From Brasenia schreberi (Eukaryota > Streptophyta > Magnoliopsida > Nymphaeales > Cabombaceae), in assembly GCA_036023115.1 (NCBI GenBank), contig JAYKKT010000079.1:12887501-12951500 (forward strand): a stretch of DNA of 64,000 nucleotides. The letters run 5' to 3'. Position 1 is the stretch's first letter. Each line of letters starts with the position of its first letter. Below the pieces are notes generated by a model, which did not search any database, was not told the DNA's origin, and saw only the letters and a program-made list of their open reading frames with translations. Positions 11,970 to 22,487 of this stretch are shown here, one piece after another. The translations under genes and the position numbers were made by a program.

Positions 11970-14525
11970 TTATAAATTATAATCAGGATCATCAACTAAA
12001 TAATCTTCATCTTCTCCTTGTTGCAGATCCTCATCATCATCATCAGCCACGCCCACACCTTCTTCTTCAAAATCAAATTCTTCATCTCCATAATGTTGTT
12101 GCGCTCCTTCCAAATTAATCTAGGCAACGTCTTCTTCTATTAGGAGGGCATTTTCTTCAGTGTCTTCTATAACCCAATCTTCTAATATATCAAAATTATC
12201 CAAACTTATTGAATCGAACTGACTTTCTTCTCTATTTACTTTTTTTAATTGCCTACGACACAAACAAAGATAAACAATTAGTAAGTATTATTAACAATTG
12301 AAAACTGAAGTTAAATAATATTGAATTGAAAATTTGAAAGTAATACAACATTACCTTTCACGAAGGCGCATGTTACAACGAATATAAACCAAATCATTAA
12401 GCCTTTTGTGTTCCAACCTGTTGCGCTTTTTTGTATGGATGTGTTAAAAAACACTCCAATTTCTTTCACAACCTGTTGCGCTTTTTTGTATGGATGTGTT
12501 AAAAAACACTCCAATTTCTTTCACAACCTGTTGCACTACAGGTTTGGCTTAAGACTCTGATTGCAAAATCTCAAAGGTTTGGACAATCACTTCCAAACCT
12601 GTTCCACCAAACATCTGTAAAAAAAATATAAACATTAGAGACATAATAATCCACAATAATGTAAGATGCAACTTAAATATGAAAATAAACAATGTACCTG
12701 GATGCATCGTAGAGCGGTTGCGAATTGCAACAAGCAAACCCATCAAGTGAAGAGCATTATCATATATCTCCATCTCTCGATGTATCGCATCTGCTATGCT
12801 CTCATCAGGGACTAATCTATCGATGCATTCAATGATTCCTCGATTAACCTCACCGTCCCTTTTGAAGGTTGCTGAGTACCTCAATGATGGGTTTAGATAG
12901 TAGGCTGATGCATGAATAGGCTGATGCAATTGTTTATTCCATCTACTATCAATTATTTTTCACACGGGCACATAATCTCTTTTTTTTTCATTAAAGTTAT
13001 TTCTGATCGCTTCTTTTGCCTTGTCCATGGCTTCATAAAGGTAGCCCATAGATAGTTTCTCCTCGCTGTCAGCCAATCTCAAAACTTTCACTAAAGGACA
13101 AGTAATTTTTAATAATCTGATACATGCATTCCAAAATGAACTTCTAAAAACCGTTTCTATAATCTCATTTAACTTTCTGTTCCTTCTGTTTTGAGGTAAC
13201 TCTGCAAATTGTTGCCACTCATCTGAGGAGAACATTCTCTTTAAAGCTTGCTTATGTCTCACAATACTCTGTACAGATAAGAAGTTTGTTGCGAACCGAG
13301 TTGCAGCTGTGCGAAGAAGCTCTACACCTTCTGTGTATCTCTTCATCATACACAAAACAAATGCATGGTTGTAAATGAATTTTGTAATATCTTGGCAACA
13401 CTCAGTTGCTGCCTTTATTTCATCCATCTCACCAATGTCCTCGAGGATGAGATCTAAACAATGGGTTGCACATGGTGTCCAATAGAAAGTCCCATAAATA
13501 TCAGCTAACTCCTTTCCAGCTGCTTTGTAGTTAGCTGCATTATCTGTAATTAATTGGACTACATTTTCTAGCCCAACCTCCTATATAACCTTATCAAATT
13601 CCTCTCGTAGGATCTCTGCAGTGTGCCTCTCCTCCGACATATCTAGAGATCTCAAAAACATGAGTCCTTTAGGACAATATACAAGAAAGTTTAGCAATGT
13701 CCTTCCTCACCTATCGGTCCATCCATCTACTATGATAGTGCATCCTGTTTCCTTCCACGATTGTCTCAAAGTCAAACAGTATTGCTGCACTTCAATCACG
13801 GTCTGATCTAATATCTTCCCTCTCAACTTCTGATAAGAGGGCATCCTGTATCCTGGACCAATGTTAGCAATTGCATCTGTCATTGCTTGAAAATGAAAAC
13901 TTTTTGCTGCATTAAATGGAATGCATGCATCATAAAACCATCTACCCACTACAAGGTCTGCTTGATAATGTAGTTGTTCTGAAGCCATAGCAGCACGAAT
14001 TCCTGACTGAGCACCAGGTGTAGTGGAAGGAGGAAAGAACGAATGTATGCTAGAAGAAGAAGCTCTTCCTCTACTCCTTCCTGAACTTCCTCTTCTGCCA
14101 CCTCCAAAGTCTTCAGCTGCAATCCTCTTTTCCCTGCTAGGTGCTCACGAACTGCTACTATCAATATCTGTTCTAGCATCTGAAGGCAAACTATCAGTGA
14201 ATCCAACTCTAGTGGCAGTAGCATCATCAGCTTCTTCACACATCTGGAAATCATCCTTCTGTTGTCTCCTTTCCTGTATGCTCTCAATCATCTGCAAGCA
14301 TTACCATTTAATACCTTCTGGCACACTTCTACCTTTGTCTATGCATAGAGCAACTTCTTTCCTGGTTCCTGCTAGGTGGTGTTTCAACCTTAAAATAACA
14401 CCACTAACCACCTTTTCACAAAATAAATATCTGATTTTTAACCTTGAACCCTCAACTGGTATACCCCACTGCCATGTCGGATCATCAGACTTTGAATGAG
14501 AGTCTCTACCACCCCTTCCTGCCAT
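11970..14525 (-). pseudogene. hAT transposase (BED finger, DUF659, hAT C-terminal), decayed
   Basis: Colinear with the copy 1 transposase. It starts MAGRGGRDSH near 14525. The BED finger reads IRYLFCEKV where copy 1 has IRCLFCEKV, so the first zinc-binding Cys is lost. Stops arise at KW(CAA to TAA) near 14301, at DR(CGA to TGA) near 13707, in the VIQE segment (CAA to TAG) near 13590 and at YVPV(TGG to TGA) near 12960. The dimerisation exon contains a frame-breaking 55-bp tandem repeat (12415-12469, 12470-12524). The C-terminal acidic exon (about 11970-12250) still ends DDPDYNL. A cut-and-paste transposase by family, but it cannot be functional. Confidence 0.9.
12415..12524. repeat. 55-bp tandem duplication in hAT copy 2
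   Basis: Two head-to-tail copies (12415-12469 and 12470-12524) of a 55-bp unit starting AACCTGTTGCGC and ending TTTCTTTCAC. Copy 1 has a single unit at the matching place (about 47455-47515). It lies in the exon for the CERNWS/IHTKKRNRL region and shifts the frame because 55 is not a multiple of three. Confidence 0.95.
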
Positions 14526-15319
14526 CTCAATAGAGTACTTTAATTCAAACAAAAACCTGAAAATAAAAGCACTTCGTAAATCTCCCAATCTTCAAATAAC
14601 ACTCAAATCGAGTGTCTCCCACTTCATGAATGCAATAAAAATTGTATACACACACTTAATAACTTCATATTTTGTCATTCAAAAAAAAAACCGAAATAAC
14701 ACAAAAAATAATAAATATAAAGGAAAAAATGGAAAAAACATTAAAAATATACCAAAATCCGAGTTTGGAGGCTTGCACGAACACCGTAGGGCACGATTTT
14801 CGAGCTTTGAACACTAAAGAGGCGAAAACCGGCTCTTAGAAAGCTTGAGGAACCCAAGAGGAGAGAGGAAACCCGCAAAAAATCGTAGGTTTCAGTCGGC
14901 CCGGGACCCGCGATACGCCCGAACCTATGATACGGGCCCCCGTATCGTATCGTGGTGGCCCACGATACGATATGTAGCGCACCGTATCGTATGGTGCGAT
15001 ACGATACGGTGCGATACGGACAACACTGGTTCAAACCTGTGGTTTAGATGAAGAGGACGATGTGGAGGTGATGAAGAGCCTAATGTGGACAAAGAGCTGC
15101 CACAATCGGATGCCGAATGATGGGCAACAGCAGCCTGCGTTCCTTCCTTCTTTCCCTCTCTCTTCTTCTCCTTCTCTCCCTCTCTTTCTCTCTCTTTCTA
15201 CTGTCCACTCTTCTCTCATGAATTGGTATTTGGCACTCACTGGTTGATCTCTCCCCCACGAATTTCTCTAACTTGGATTCCTTGAACTCGGATTCCTCTT
15301 TGCAGCACCTTTGAGGCCC

Positions 15320-15327
15320 CTTTTATA
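15320..15327 (-). promoter_or_regulatory. LTR B TATA box
   Basis: Minus strand reads GGCCTATAAAAGGGGCC in a context (AAAGAGGCATCCTTTGGCC) shared almost exactly with LTR E at 38873-38880. A purine-rich gagagaaagagaggg leader follows, so this is the probable LTR promoter. Confidence 0.65.
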
Positions 15328-15817
15328 GGCCAAAGGATGCCTCTTTGATGCAAATCTTCACAAGGCAAGTTGCCTTATTGAAAAGGACAGCATTTTGGCA
15401 AGTGAATGCTGGCCATTCTTGCCAAAATGTGTCTATTCGAGTTTAGGCAAGTGAGGTGCTATACATGCCTTCCAAAATCATATCTTTGGTAAGTAGGTTC
15501 AACTCTCCTCAAAAGGTAACCTTTTGAACAAATACAGCCATAAGGAAAAGTTCCAGCAGGCACGTTGATATGAGCCAAGACCTGTTGGTTTGAACATGCT
15601 GCAGAAGCTTTGCAACCTTCACCCTTGCCTCCGGCTATGTAATGGGGTGGTGTTGGTTGATAAACTTGGAGAAAATGAGGACTTCTATTTTCAATCAATT
15701 CAAAATGATGGGATGAGGTTCTCAAGTTTGACTTATCCGGTGTCATGCAATGACAAGAGAAGGCTCCTGGCTGAAACGTTTTGCAGCTTGGTGCCAGACA
15801 ACTGCAAGTGCTTCAAT

Positions 15818-16231
15818 GCTGTAGTTGGTATGAGCGTCGGCACCATTCCAGTCGCCCTGAATTGGTTTTGGATCAAAAGAGAGGACAACTCCAGCAATTT
15901 CAGTGATCCTCTCGAGGATGTAGCGAGCAACCCATAATTCGTCCCCAGCAGAGATACCAACAGCAGGGCCAACTTGGAACTCCCACTACCCAAGCATGAC
16001 TTCACCATTGATGCCACTGATATTGATTCCAGCATAAAGGCATGCTTTGTAATGTGAATCCACAATGTCACGGCCGAAAGCTTTGTCAGCACCAACACCA
16101 CAATAATAGGGTCCCTGAGGACCAGGATAACCACCAACGGGCCATCCAATGGGACATTTAGCATCCCTCTGAAGGAGAGTGTATTCTTGCTCGATACCAT
16201 ACCATGTCTTCTCAGCAGCAACATCAGGACT
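15818..16231 (-). pseudogene. glutamine synthetase fragment carried inside LTR B
   Basis: Minus strand reads [60 protein letters not shown] and NGEVMLG, then a stop, then [17 protein letters not shown] to [12 protein letters not shown]. This is the plant glutamine synthetase catalytic domain (ATP-dependent NH4+ plus glutamate to glutamine), including the EQEYTLL and NGEVMPGQWEFQVGP signatures. CCT is changed to CTT (Pro to Leu) and CAG to TAG within NGEVMPGQ. About 138 codons run without an intron, whereas plant GS genes are split by many introns (family knowledge), suggesting RNA-mediated capture. N- and C-terminal parts of the enzyme are missing. Sequence on both sides (15460-15817, 16232-16500) is open in places but unrecognised. 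Confidence 0.85.
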
Positions 16232-16660
16232 CAGTACAGCATTATCATTCCTATCGTCGAGAACCGGTGTTACGCCTCTTTCCTCCAAAGCACTTGCTTC
16301 AACCATGGCGTCACCAATAACACTAGAACCAACCTTTACACCACCGGAAGAGATTTCCTCTCTGCCCACACCGTCAGCAGCGGGGCATTACAATTCTCGA
16401 CACGAGATTATGGGAAGCCAGCAGTTTCTTTGGTTGGAGCTGGTTCAGCAAACTTTGGAGCCTCGTCTGCATCCATATCTGCCCGTACCATATATTTGTG
16501 AAAATTGAATTCTGGATTCCCTTTGCAGTGCATCATAATGAATCCCAGGCGTAAAGTGATGTAATATGATTTGGTTACTAATGCATAAAATTGTTTCGTA
16601 AAAGAATGCAACCAACTTAAGAAGCTTGAATTGCTCTTTAAACCTAGTGAATGCGCTTTG

Positions 16661-18532
16661 ATGAAACTGTGTTGTTGGACATGTATCACTTTTGATTCTA
16701 ACTCACCATCCCTCACATCATCGTTATTCTTTTGAATAAAGTCCTCCCACCTTTTCCATTGAGGTAAGTTTTTGGATGAATTCAGTGTGAACACGCTCCT
16801 GTCAGTGTGAACCTGGGAATGTCTACCTCCAAGGGTCAAGTGGGTCGTGGGCTAGGTTGTGTAAAAAATGTAGGTTGAAGCTAGTGAGTCCTATCCAATG
16901 AGCCAAAAAGGAATAAGACTATGCACCTTACAAATTCCCACTTCAAGACCATAAGCATGAGCTTGGTCATGTATGTGAATTTTGGAGATAATATCGGTCG
17001 TTTCTTGTACTTCCGTGTTCATGAAACATGATGATCTTCCATTCGACTTGCTTGCATGGTTCGACTGGCAACATATAGTAAGTGGCCCGTGCTTGTGGCC
17101 AAATTCAACGCAGCTGCTCCCTTCCATGTTAAAATAAATCGCACTTGGTAAGTTGCTAGAGCTTCATAACTTTTTCATATTGAGATCGACTGCAACTTTG
17201 AATGGTAAGATGTCCTTTATGGCTACCAAATCAGGCCAAGGTTTGGAAAAGGCCATATGCTGAATTGGTCAGGCTTCCTTATATATTGAAGCGGGCATGG
17301 CTTTGTGACTTACCAAATTGGGCATCACAACTTGCCAAATCATGCACCGCTTTCTTTTCTCTTGATGATACTGACTTTCCCGTCTGGACGTTGATTTCTT
17401 TCCGAATATGAGCTTTCCTTTCTTAGAAGCCCACTTTCCCTTTTTAACATCAACTTTCCTTTCTGAGTGCCGACCTTCCTTTTTAAGAACATGAGACTAA
17501 AAATGACAGGTTGACTTGCCAAATAACGCCAAAATTGGCAGGTTTCAAACATTTTATAAAAAAACATTTATATTTGAAAACATCTTATGAAATTGTGTTG
17601 TTGGACATGGATCACTTTTGATTCTAACTCACCATCCCTGACATTATCGTTATTCTTTTGAACAAAGTCCTCCCACCTTTTCCATTGAGGTAAGTTTTTG
17701 GATGAATTATCAGTGTGAACACGCTCCTATCAGTGTGAACCTGGGAATGTCTACCTCCAAGGGTCAAGTGGGTCATGGGCTAGGTTTTGTAAAAAATGTA
17801 GGTCGAAGTGAGTGAGTCCTATCCAATGAGCCAAAAAGGAATAAGACTATGCACCTTATAAATTCCAACTTCAAGACCATAAGCATGAGCTTGGTCATGT
17901 ATGTGAATTTTGGAGATAATATCGGTCGTTTCTTGTACTTCCATGTTCATGAAACATGATGATCTTCCATTCGACTTGCTTGCATGGTTCGACTGGCAAC
18001 ATATAGTAAGTGGCCCGTGCTTGTGGCCAAATTCAACGCAGTTGCTCCCTTCCATGTTAAAATAAACTGCACTTGGTAAGTTGCTAGAGCTTCGTAACTT
18101 TTCATATTGAGATCGACTGCAACTTTGAATGGTAAGATGCCCTTTATGGCTACCAAATCAGGCCAAGGTTTGGAAAAGGCCATTTGCTGAATTGGTTAGG
18201 CTTTCTTATATATTGAAGTGGGCATGGCTTGGTGACTTACCAAATTGGGCATCACAACTTGCCAAATCATGCATCGCTTTCCTTTCTCTTGACGATAATG
18301 ACTTTCCCTTCTGGACGTCGATTTCTTTCCGAATATGAGCTTTCCTTTCTTAGAAGCCCACTTTCCCTTTTTAACATTAGCTTTCCTTTACCGAGTGTCA
18401 GCTTTCCTTTTTGGGCGCAGACCTTCCTTTTTAAGAACCTGAGACTAAAAATGACAAGTTGACTTGCCAAACAACGCCGAAATTGGCAGGTTTCAAACAT
18501 TTTATAAAAAAACATTTATATTTGAAAATATC
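16661..18532. repeat. ~0.93-kb tandem duplication within LTR B
   Basis: 16661-17583 and 17587-18532 are direct repeats of the LTR U3 module. They start at ATGAAACTGTGTTGTTGGAC / ATGAAATTGTGTTGTTGGAC and end at TTTGAAAACATC / TTTGAAAATATC. The second unit has about 20 extra bp in its purine-rich array (near 18390-18410). Similarity is high, so the duplication is fairly recent. The same module occurs once at 24004-25303 and in part at 36044-36500. Confidence 0.9.
17395..17500 (-). repeat. GGAAAG-core array in LTR U3 (first of four)
   Basis: On the minus strand this is a run of loosely repeated 18-25-bp units each containing AAGGAAAG or GGGAAAG (for example GGAAAGTGGGCTTC, GGAAAGCTCATATTCGG). 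Equivalent arrays lie at about 18285-18430, 24455-24600 and, on the plus strand, 36365-36500. Unit number varies between copies. An LTR enhancer role is inference. Confidence 0.6.
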
Positions 18533-19174
18533 AAATTTAATAAAATTCTCAAATATTGCTTTAGAAAAACACTGGGTTTCATTCCTAGTTTTTGTTTGCA
18601 AAGGTGACCTACTTTTACTCCGTGAGTCAGTCTATAACCACCTTGACCATGTAACCCTTCTTATGGGTGTGGGGTATCAAATTACTTTAACACTTCAATG
18701 GGTGTAAGGTGTCGTATCACTTTAACCCTGGGTATCAGGTCTTGGAATGAGACCCTTCTCAATCGGGCGAATTTATGAGGTCTGGTTTGCATTTAACTTA
18801 TTTTTAAATATCAGGGGTTTTTGAATTTCATAAGTCTTTAATTTGCAATCATTTTTGGCATTGATTCCCAATGTTACCTTTTTCATTTGTTTATAAAAGG
18901 AATTATTTGAAATCATGCTTTCTTTGAAGGCAATTGCTTAAAATGGCAAAATCCTACCAATTTGGTCCTGAGGGCAAAATCATCATTTTCATAAAATATT
19001 GTCCAAATTCGAATTTTTCTGAAAAGGAAGCAACATTCCATCATTTGGAGGCTTCCATTAAATTTTGATGCCAAAACAAGCACATTTGATGCATTTTTAT
19101 TTAAACCAAAGCTGCCAAAAATATCTAGTTTTTCAAAAGGATAAAAAATTTTAAAAAAAATTTGAGTGTTTACA

Positions 19175-20250
19175 GATGCCCCTCTTTGGCATTATTCCAA
19201 ATTTATTTGGATAATGGAGAAGAAGAAAACATCCATTTGCTTTCCTTCCCAGATTTACCTTGAGAGTATGAAATTTGTCTTCATTCCATAACATCTATTT
19301 CCTTTATTTACTTTTATAAAGGAGGGGATCTTAGCAAAAGGCGATTTGGTAAGTAACACCTAGTCCTAGGGTAATCATGCATGGGCAACCACTTTATGAA
19401 TGTATGTATATATGTGAGATGAATGAAATAGATGTTTAGAGACCCATACCTTTGATTCGCGAACTTGAGAAGAAGCCTACGAAAGTCACCTGCCCAAGCA
19501 ATGGTCCTTGTATTGTTTATTTTGATGTTTAGGATTTTCAAAATTTCTTTTTCAAAAAGAGAACTCCTTTTTTATTTCTATAAAAAAGGAATTACAATTT
19601 CTTATATTTCCCTTCACTCGGGTTTTAATATTCACTAATCAGTACAGGTTTTATAGAAAATTTTGAATAACATTTCAAAGCTCAATTTCTTACTCAATAA
19701 AGTCTAATTCTCAAACAAAATGAATCCAAATGAATAGGTCATATTCCTACTCTAGGACTTTCAAGGTGAACTTTTCTCCATTGGGATGAGTTATGGGGAT
19801 TTCGGAAAAGAGTTACCCACAGTTCCTTTTGAAGCATCCTGGGGTTTAAGGCAAAGAATTTTTTTATGAAAAATTGCTCTTTTGAGCTTTGGCTTTCTTT
19901 TTCTTTTCTTTCAAAGGGCATCTCTACATTGGAGGTTCTTGTTTCCCTTTTTTTTGTTTTTCGTTTTTGGAAGACCTCTATATTGGAGGTTTTATTTCCT
20001 TCATTTTCTTTTGATTTTTGCTAATTTTCCTTTTTGGGGAGAAACGAAATGGGAAATACAACTCATCCCTTTTGATAATCAATCTAGCCAAGAATATCCT
20101 ATTTCCTAATATCACCTACCATTTGAAAACACCTTGCTATTTTGAACCAAGCCTCATTTGGTAAGTAATAGATTTTTGAAATGTTACTGATTTTTGGAAA
20201 CTCTACTTTTCATAAAGTATCAATTCCCTAATTTAGGGTAACATAATCTA
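19175..20250 (-). repeat. left arm of ~1.1-kb inverted repeat (gypsy 3' non-coding region)
   Basis: This is the minus-strand copy of the sequence at 20515-21641. Matching points include GATGCCCCTCTTTGGC near 19175 versus AGAGGGGCATC near 21631, and AACTCTACTTTTCATAAAG near 20200 versus CTTTATGAAAAGTAGAG near 20530. It joins LTR B and represents the segment between pol and the 3' LTR, ending in a polypurine-like tract. No coding capacity is seen. Confidence 0.85.
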
Positions 20251-20288
20251 TTTTTTATCCTTCTTTCCACTGAGGCCCCCATCCCCTT

Positions 20289-20429
20289 GGAAAGTGGCGG
20301 CCCAAGTGGGATGGTCCCTATGTTGTACGTGGAACAACTACCAACAATGCCTATTGGTTGATTGATGTTGAGGGTAGGAATTTAGTAGACCCTATAAAAG
20401 CTCAATATTTAAAAAAATACTATGTATAG
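20289..20429 (+). pseudogene. gypsy integrase C-terminal tail
   Basis: The plus strand reads GKWRPKWDGPYVVRG, NNAYWLIDVEGRNLVDPIKA and QYLKKYYV, then a stop. It is the standard end of a plant gypsy pol. It sits in the spacer of the inverted repeat and reads toward LTR C, so it belongs to the element whose 3' LTR is LTR C. Upstream pol is missing: the inverted arm begins about 30 bp before it. Confidence 0.8.
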
Positions 20430-20514
20430 GGTCTATGCTAAATTCTTTCAAAATTTTTTAAAAATGGGTCTCCTTTGAACTTCTTGAAAGAAGGATTAAG
20501 GTTGATCGTATGAC

Positions 20515-21641
20515 CCTGAATAAGGGGACTGATGCTTTATGAAAAGTAGAGTTTTCAAAATTAATTGGTTACATTTCAAAAATCTTTGGCTTACAAAATA
20601 GGGCCTTGTTCAATATAACAAAATATTTTCAAGTGGTGGATACTATTACAAAATAGGATGATTTTAGCTAAATCGAGTAACCAAAGGGATAAGTTTCTCC
20701 CCATACCACTTCTCTTCCAAAAGAAAATTTTGGCAAAAATTAGAAAAGAATGATACAAAATTCCTCCAAAAGAGGTCTTCCTTCAAATAAAAGGAAGGAA
20801 TACAAAAATTCCTCAAAAAGAGGTTTTCTCCTTGATTGAAAAAGAAAAGAAAATAAAGAAAGAGGGAAAATAAAAAAAATCCTCCAAAAAGAAAAAAATG
20901 GGAGGCCCTCCATGAAAAAGATGTCAAAAGCTCAAAAGAGCAATTTTTCATGTCTTTGCCTTAAACCACGAGACACTTCAGAAGGAACCATGGTAACTCT
21001 TTTCCGTATCCCTAAAACTTATCCCAATGGAGAAAGATTTATCGAAAATCCTAGAGTAAGAATAGGATCTACTTATTTGGATTTCATTTTGTTTGATAAT
21101 TAGACTTTGTTGTATAGGAAATAGAATTTTGAAATGTTTTCCATGGTTTTCTACAAAACCTCTGCTAAGTAGTGGATATTGAAACTTAAATGAGGAGAAA
21201 TATGAAAAACTGTAAATCCTTGTGATTGAAGCTAAAAGGACTCCCCTTTTTTAAAATGAATTTTGAAAAACCCAAGATGTCAAAACAACATGGGGCTATC
21301 ACACTTGGGGCAATCGGCCTTCATGAGCCTCTCCTCAAGTTCATTCATTTAATAGCTAAGTCTCTAAGTTTCGCATTCCATATGCATCACTCATATAACC
21401 CATGCCCATGCATGCATCCGAAGTCATTTAATGCATGATCATACTCAGGACTAGCACCCAACAAAGGTCAAGTCCCCTTTTGGCTCGAATCCCCTCTTAC
21501 ATAACACCAAGAAAAAGATTTTATGAAAGTAAGGATGATCCATATTCTTAAGAGAAATTCAGGAAGTAAAGAACAAAAAAAGGGTGTTTTCTTCTTTGTC
21601 ATTATCCAAATAAATTCGGATTAATGCTAAAGAGGGGCATC
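20515..21641 (+). repeat. right arm of inverted repeat (3' non-coding region and PPT of element C)
   Basis: Follows the integrase stop and ends AAAGAGGGGCATC directly before LTR C. This purine tract is the likely plus-strand primer site. It is the inverted partner of 19175-20250. No gene is visible; frames are short and purine-biased. Confidence 0.8.
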
Positions 21642-22479
21642 TGTAAACACCCGAAATAAAGATATTTTCAAAACTCCCCAAAATTCAAAAACCAATTTAA
21701 AACCTTTATGATTTTCCAAGTTAAAAAACCCAACCTTTAAAGGTTTTAAGAAGTTTTCAAAATAAAGGTATTTAAATTCAATATCCCATGAACTTCGAAA
21801 CAAAGCATACAGACCCAATTCATGTCCGGATCAAGATCAATTCCTGAAAGCAAAGAAGAGATCAAGTCACATGAGATTGAAGCCTATTAGAATGTCGATG
21901 AAGATCACAAACAGATCATGCTGGAATCACGAGCTGAATCAATTCAAATTCAAATGATCAAGATAAAGGCAAGTTCGAATTCAAATGCAAAAGTCAGATG
22001 GGACCGAGCTTGTCATTTCAAATCGAGAGGAAGCAATGCAAGTGCATACACACGGCCAAGAGGAAATACATTATATCAAGATTGAAAGATGGTACAAACC
22101 ACTAAGATGTCATATGATCAGGCAATAACAATGCAAGTTCATGGGTCGGCCAAACAAGAAGCACACCCGATTGAGTTTGGTTGAAGTCATCTAAGAACCA
22201 GCCCACATGGGGCTGATCCATACTATCATGAAGAGAATTAAGCTTATGGAATGTCAAGTTGTAAGTACATATGATCAAGTGGGCCAAGTTCCTAGCACTA
22301 TTGGTTGGTCGAGACAAGGTATGCGGTGGAACCTAGTTAAGGCCGACTGCACCTAGAAGACCAGCCCACATGGGGCTGGTCCAATCCACTACAAAAGAGA
22401 CCACCTAAAATGGGTTTGAGATCAGTTTGGAGCCTCCAAAACCCGCCCCAAAGAAAGGGCTAGAACCAGCCCCTTTGCC

Positions 22480-22487
22480 TATAAATA
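22480..22487 (+). promoter_or_regulatory. LTR C TATA box
   Basis: TATAAATA in CCCTTTGCCTATAAATAGGG. It occupies the same relative place (middle of the LTR, before a purine-rich leader) as the TATA boxes of LTRs B, D and E. Confidence 0.6.

Larger units (their letters stand above)
11678..15028 (-). mobile_element. hAT DNA transposon, copy 2 (decayed)
   Basis: This 3351-bp element has termini CAGTGTTGTC...GACAACACTG. It is flanked by a perfect 8-bp target duplication GTTCAAAC (11670-11677 and 15029-15036), the hAT signature. It lies inside LTR B on the minus strand. Internal organisation matches copy 1 at 44874-48298: CG-rich subterminal repeats, a three-exon transposase and a short AT-rich 3' tail. 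It has more stop codons than copy 1, mostly C-to-T type, and a 55-bp tandem duplication, so it is the older or longer-silenced copy. Confidence 0.95.
7240..19174 (-). repeat. LTR B: very long gypsy LTR (3' LTR), with nested insertions
   Basis: On the minus strand it starts TGTAAACACTC at 19174 and ends ...CACGTCTACA at 7240. A LINE (7619-10891) and a hAT (11678-15028) sit inside, each with a clean target duplication. Without them the LTR is about 5.3 kb, or about 4.4 kb discounting the internal ~0.93-kb duplication, close to solo LTR E. Next to 19174 is AAAGAGGGGCATC (minus strand), a polypurine-like tract, so this is a 3' LTR with the element body on the right. Order in its own sense: U3 module (19174-16661), a segment with a glutamine synthetase piece (about 16650-15380), TATA box (15320-15327), then the conserved 3' block and hairpin. 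Confidence 0.75.

Noticed and set aside
14023..14499. Plus-strand 158-codon frame, also seen on the minus strand at 45488-45964
   Set aside because: It is the antisense shadow of the Ser/Gly-rich hAT transposase N-terminus in both copies.
15733..16369. A functional glutamine synthetase gene
   Set aside because: Both enzyme ends are missing, there is an in-frame TAG, and the segment lies inside an LTR between repeat modules.
16891..18183. A ~78-residue frame (MEGSSCVEFGHKHG...) found three times, also at 24001-24213
   Set aside because: It recurs only because the LTR U3 module is duplicated; differences fall without codon bias, an alternative frame is equally open, and no start context or homology is evident.
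20289..21641. LTR B and LTR C as the two LTRs of one element
   Set aside because: They are in opposite orientation, both preceded by a polypurine tract, and their U3 regions do not match.
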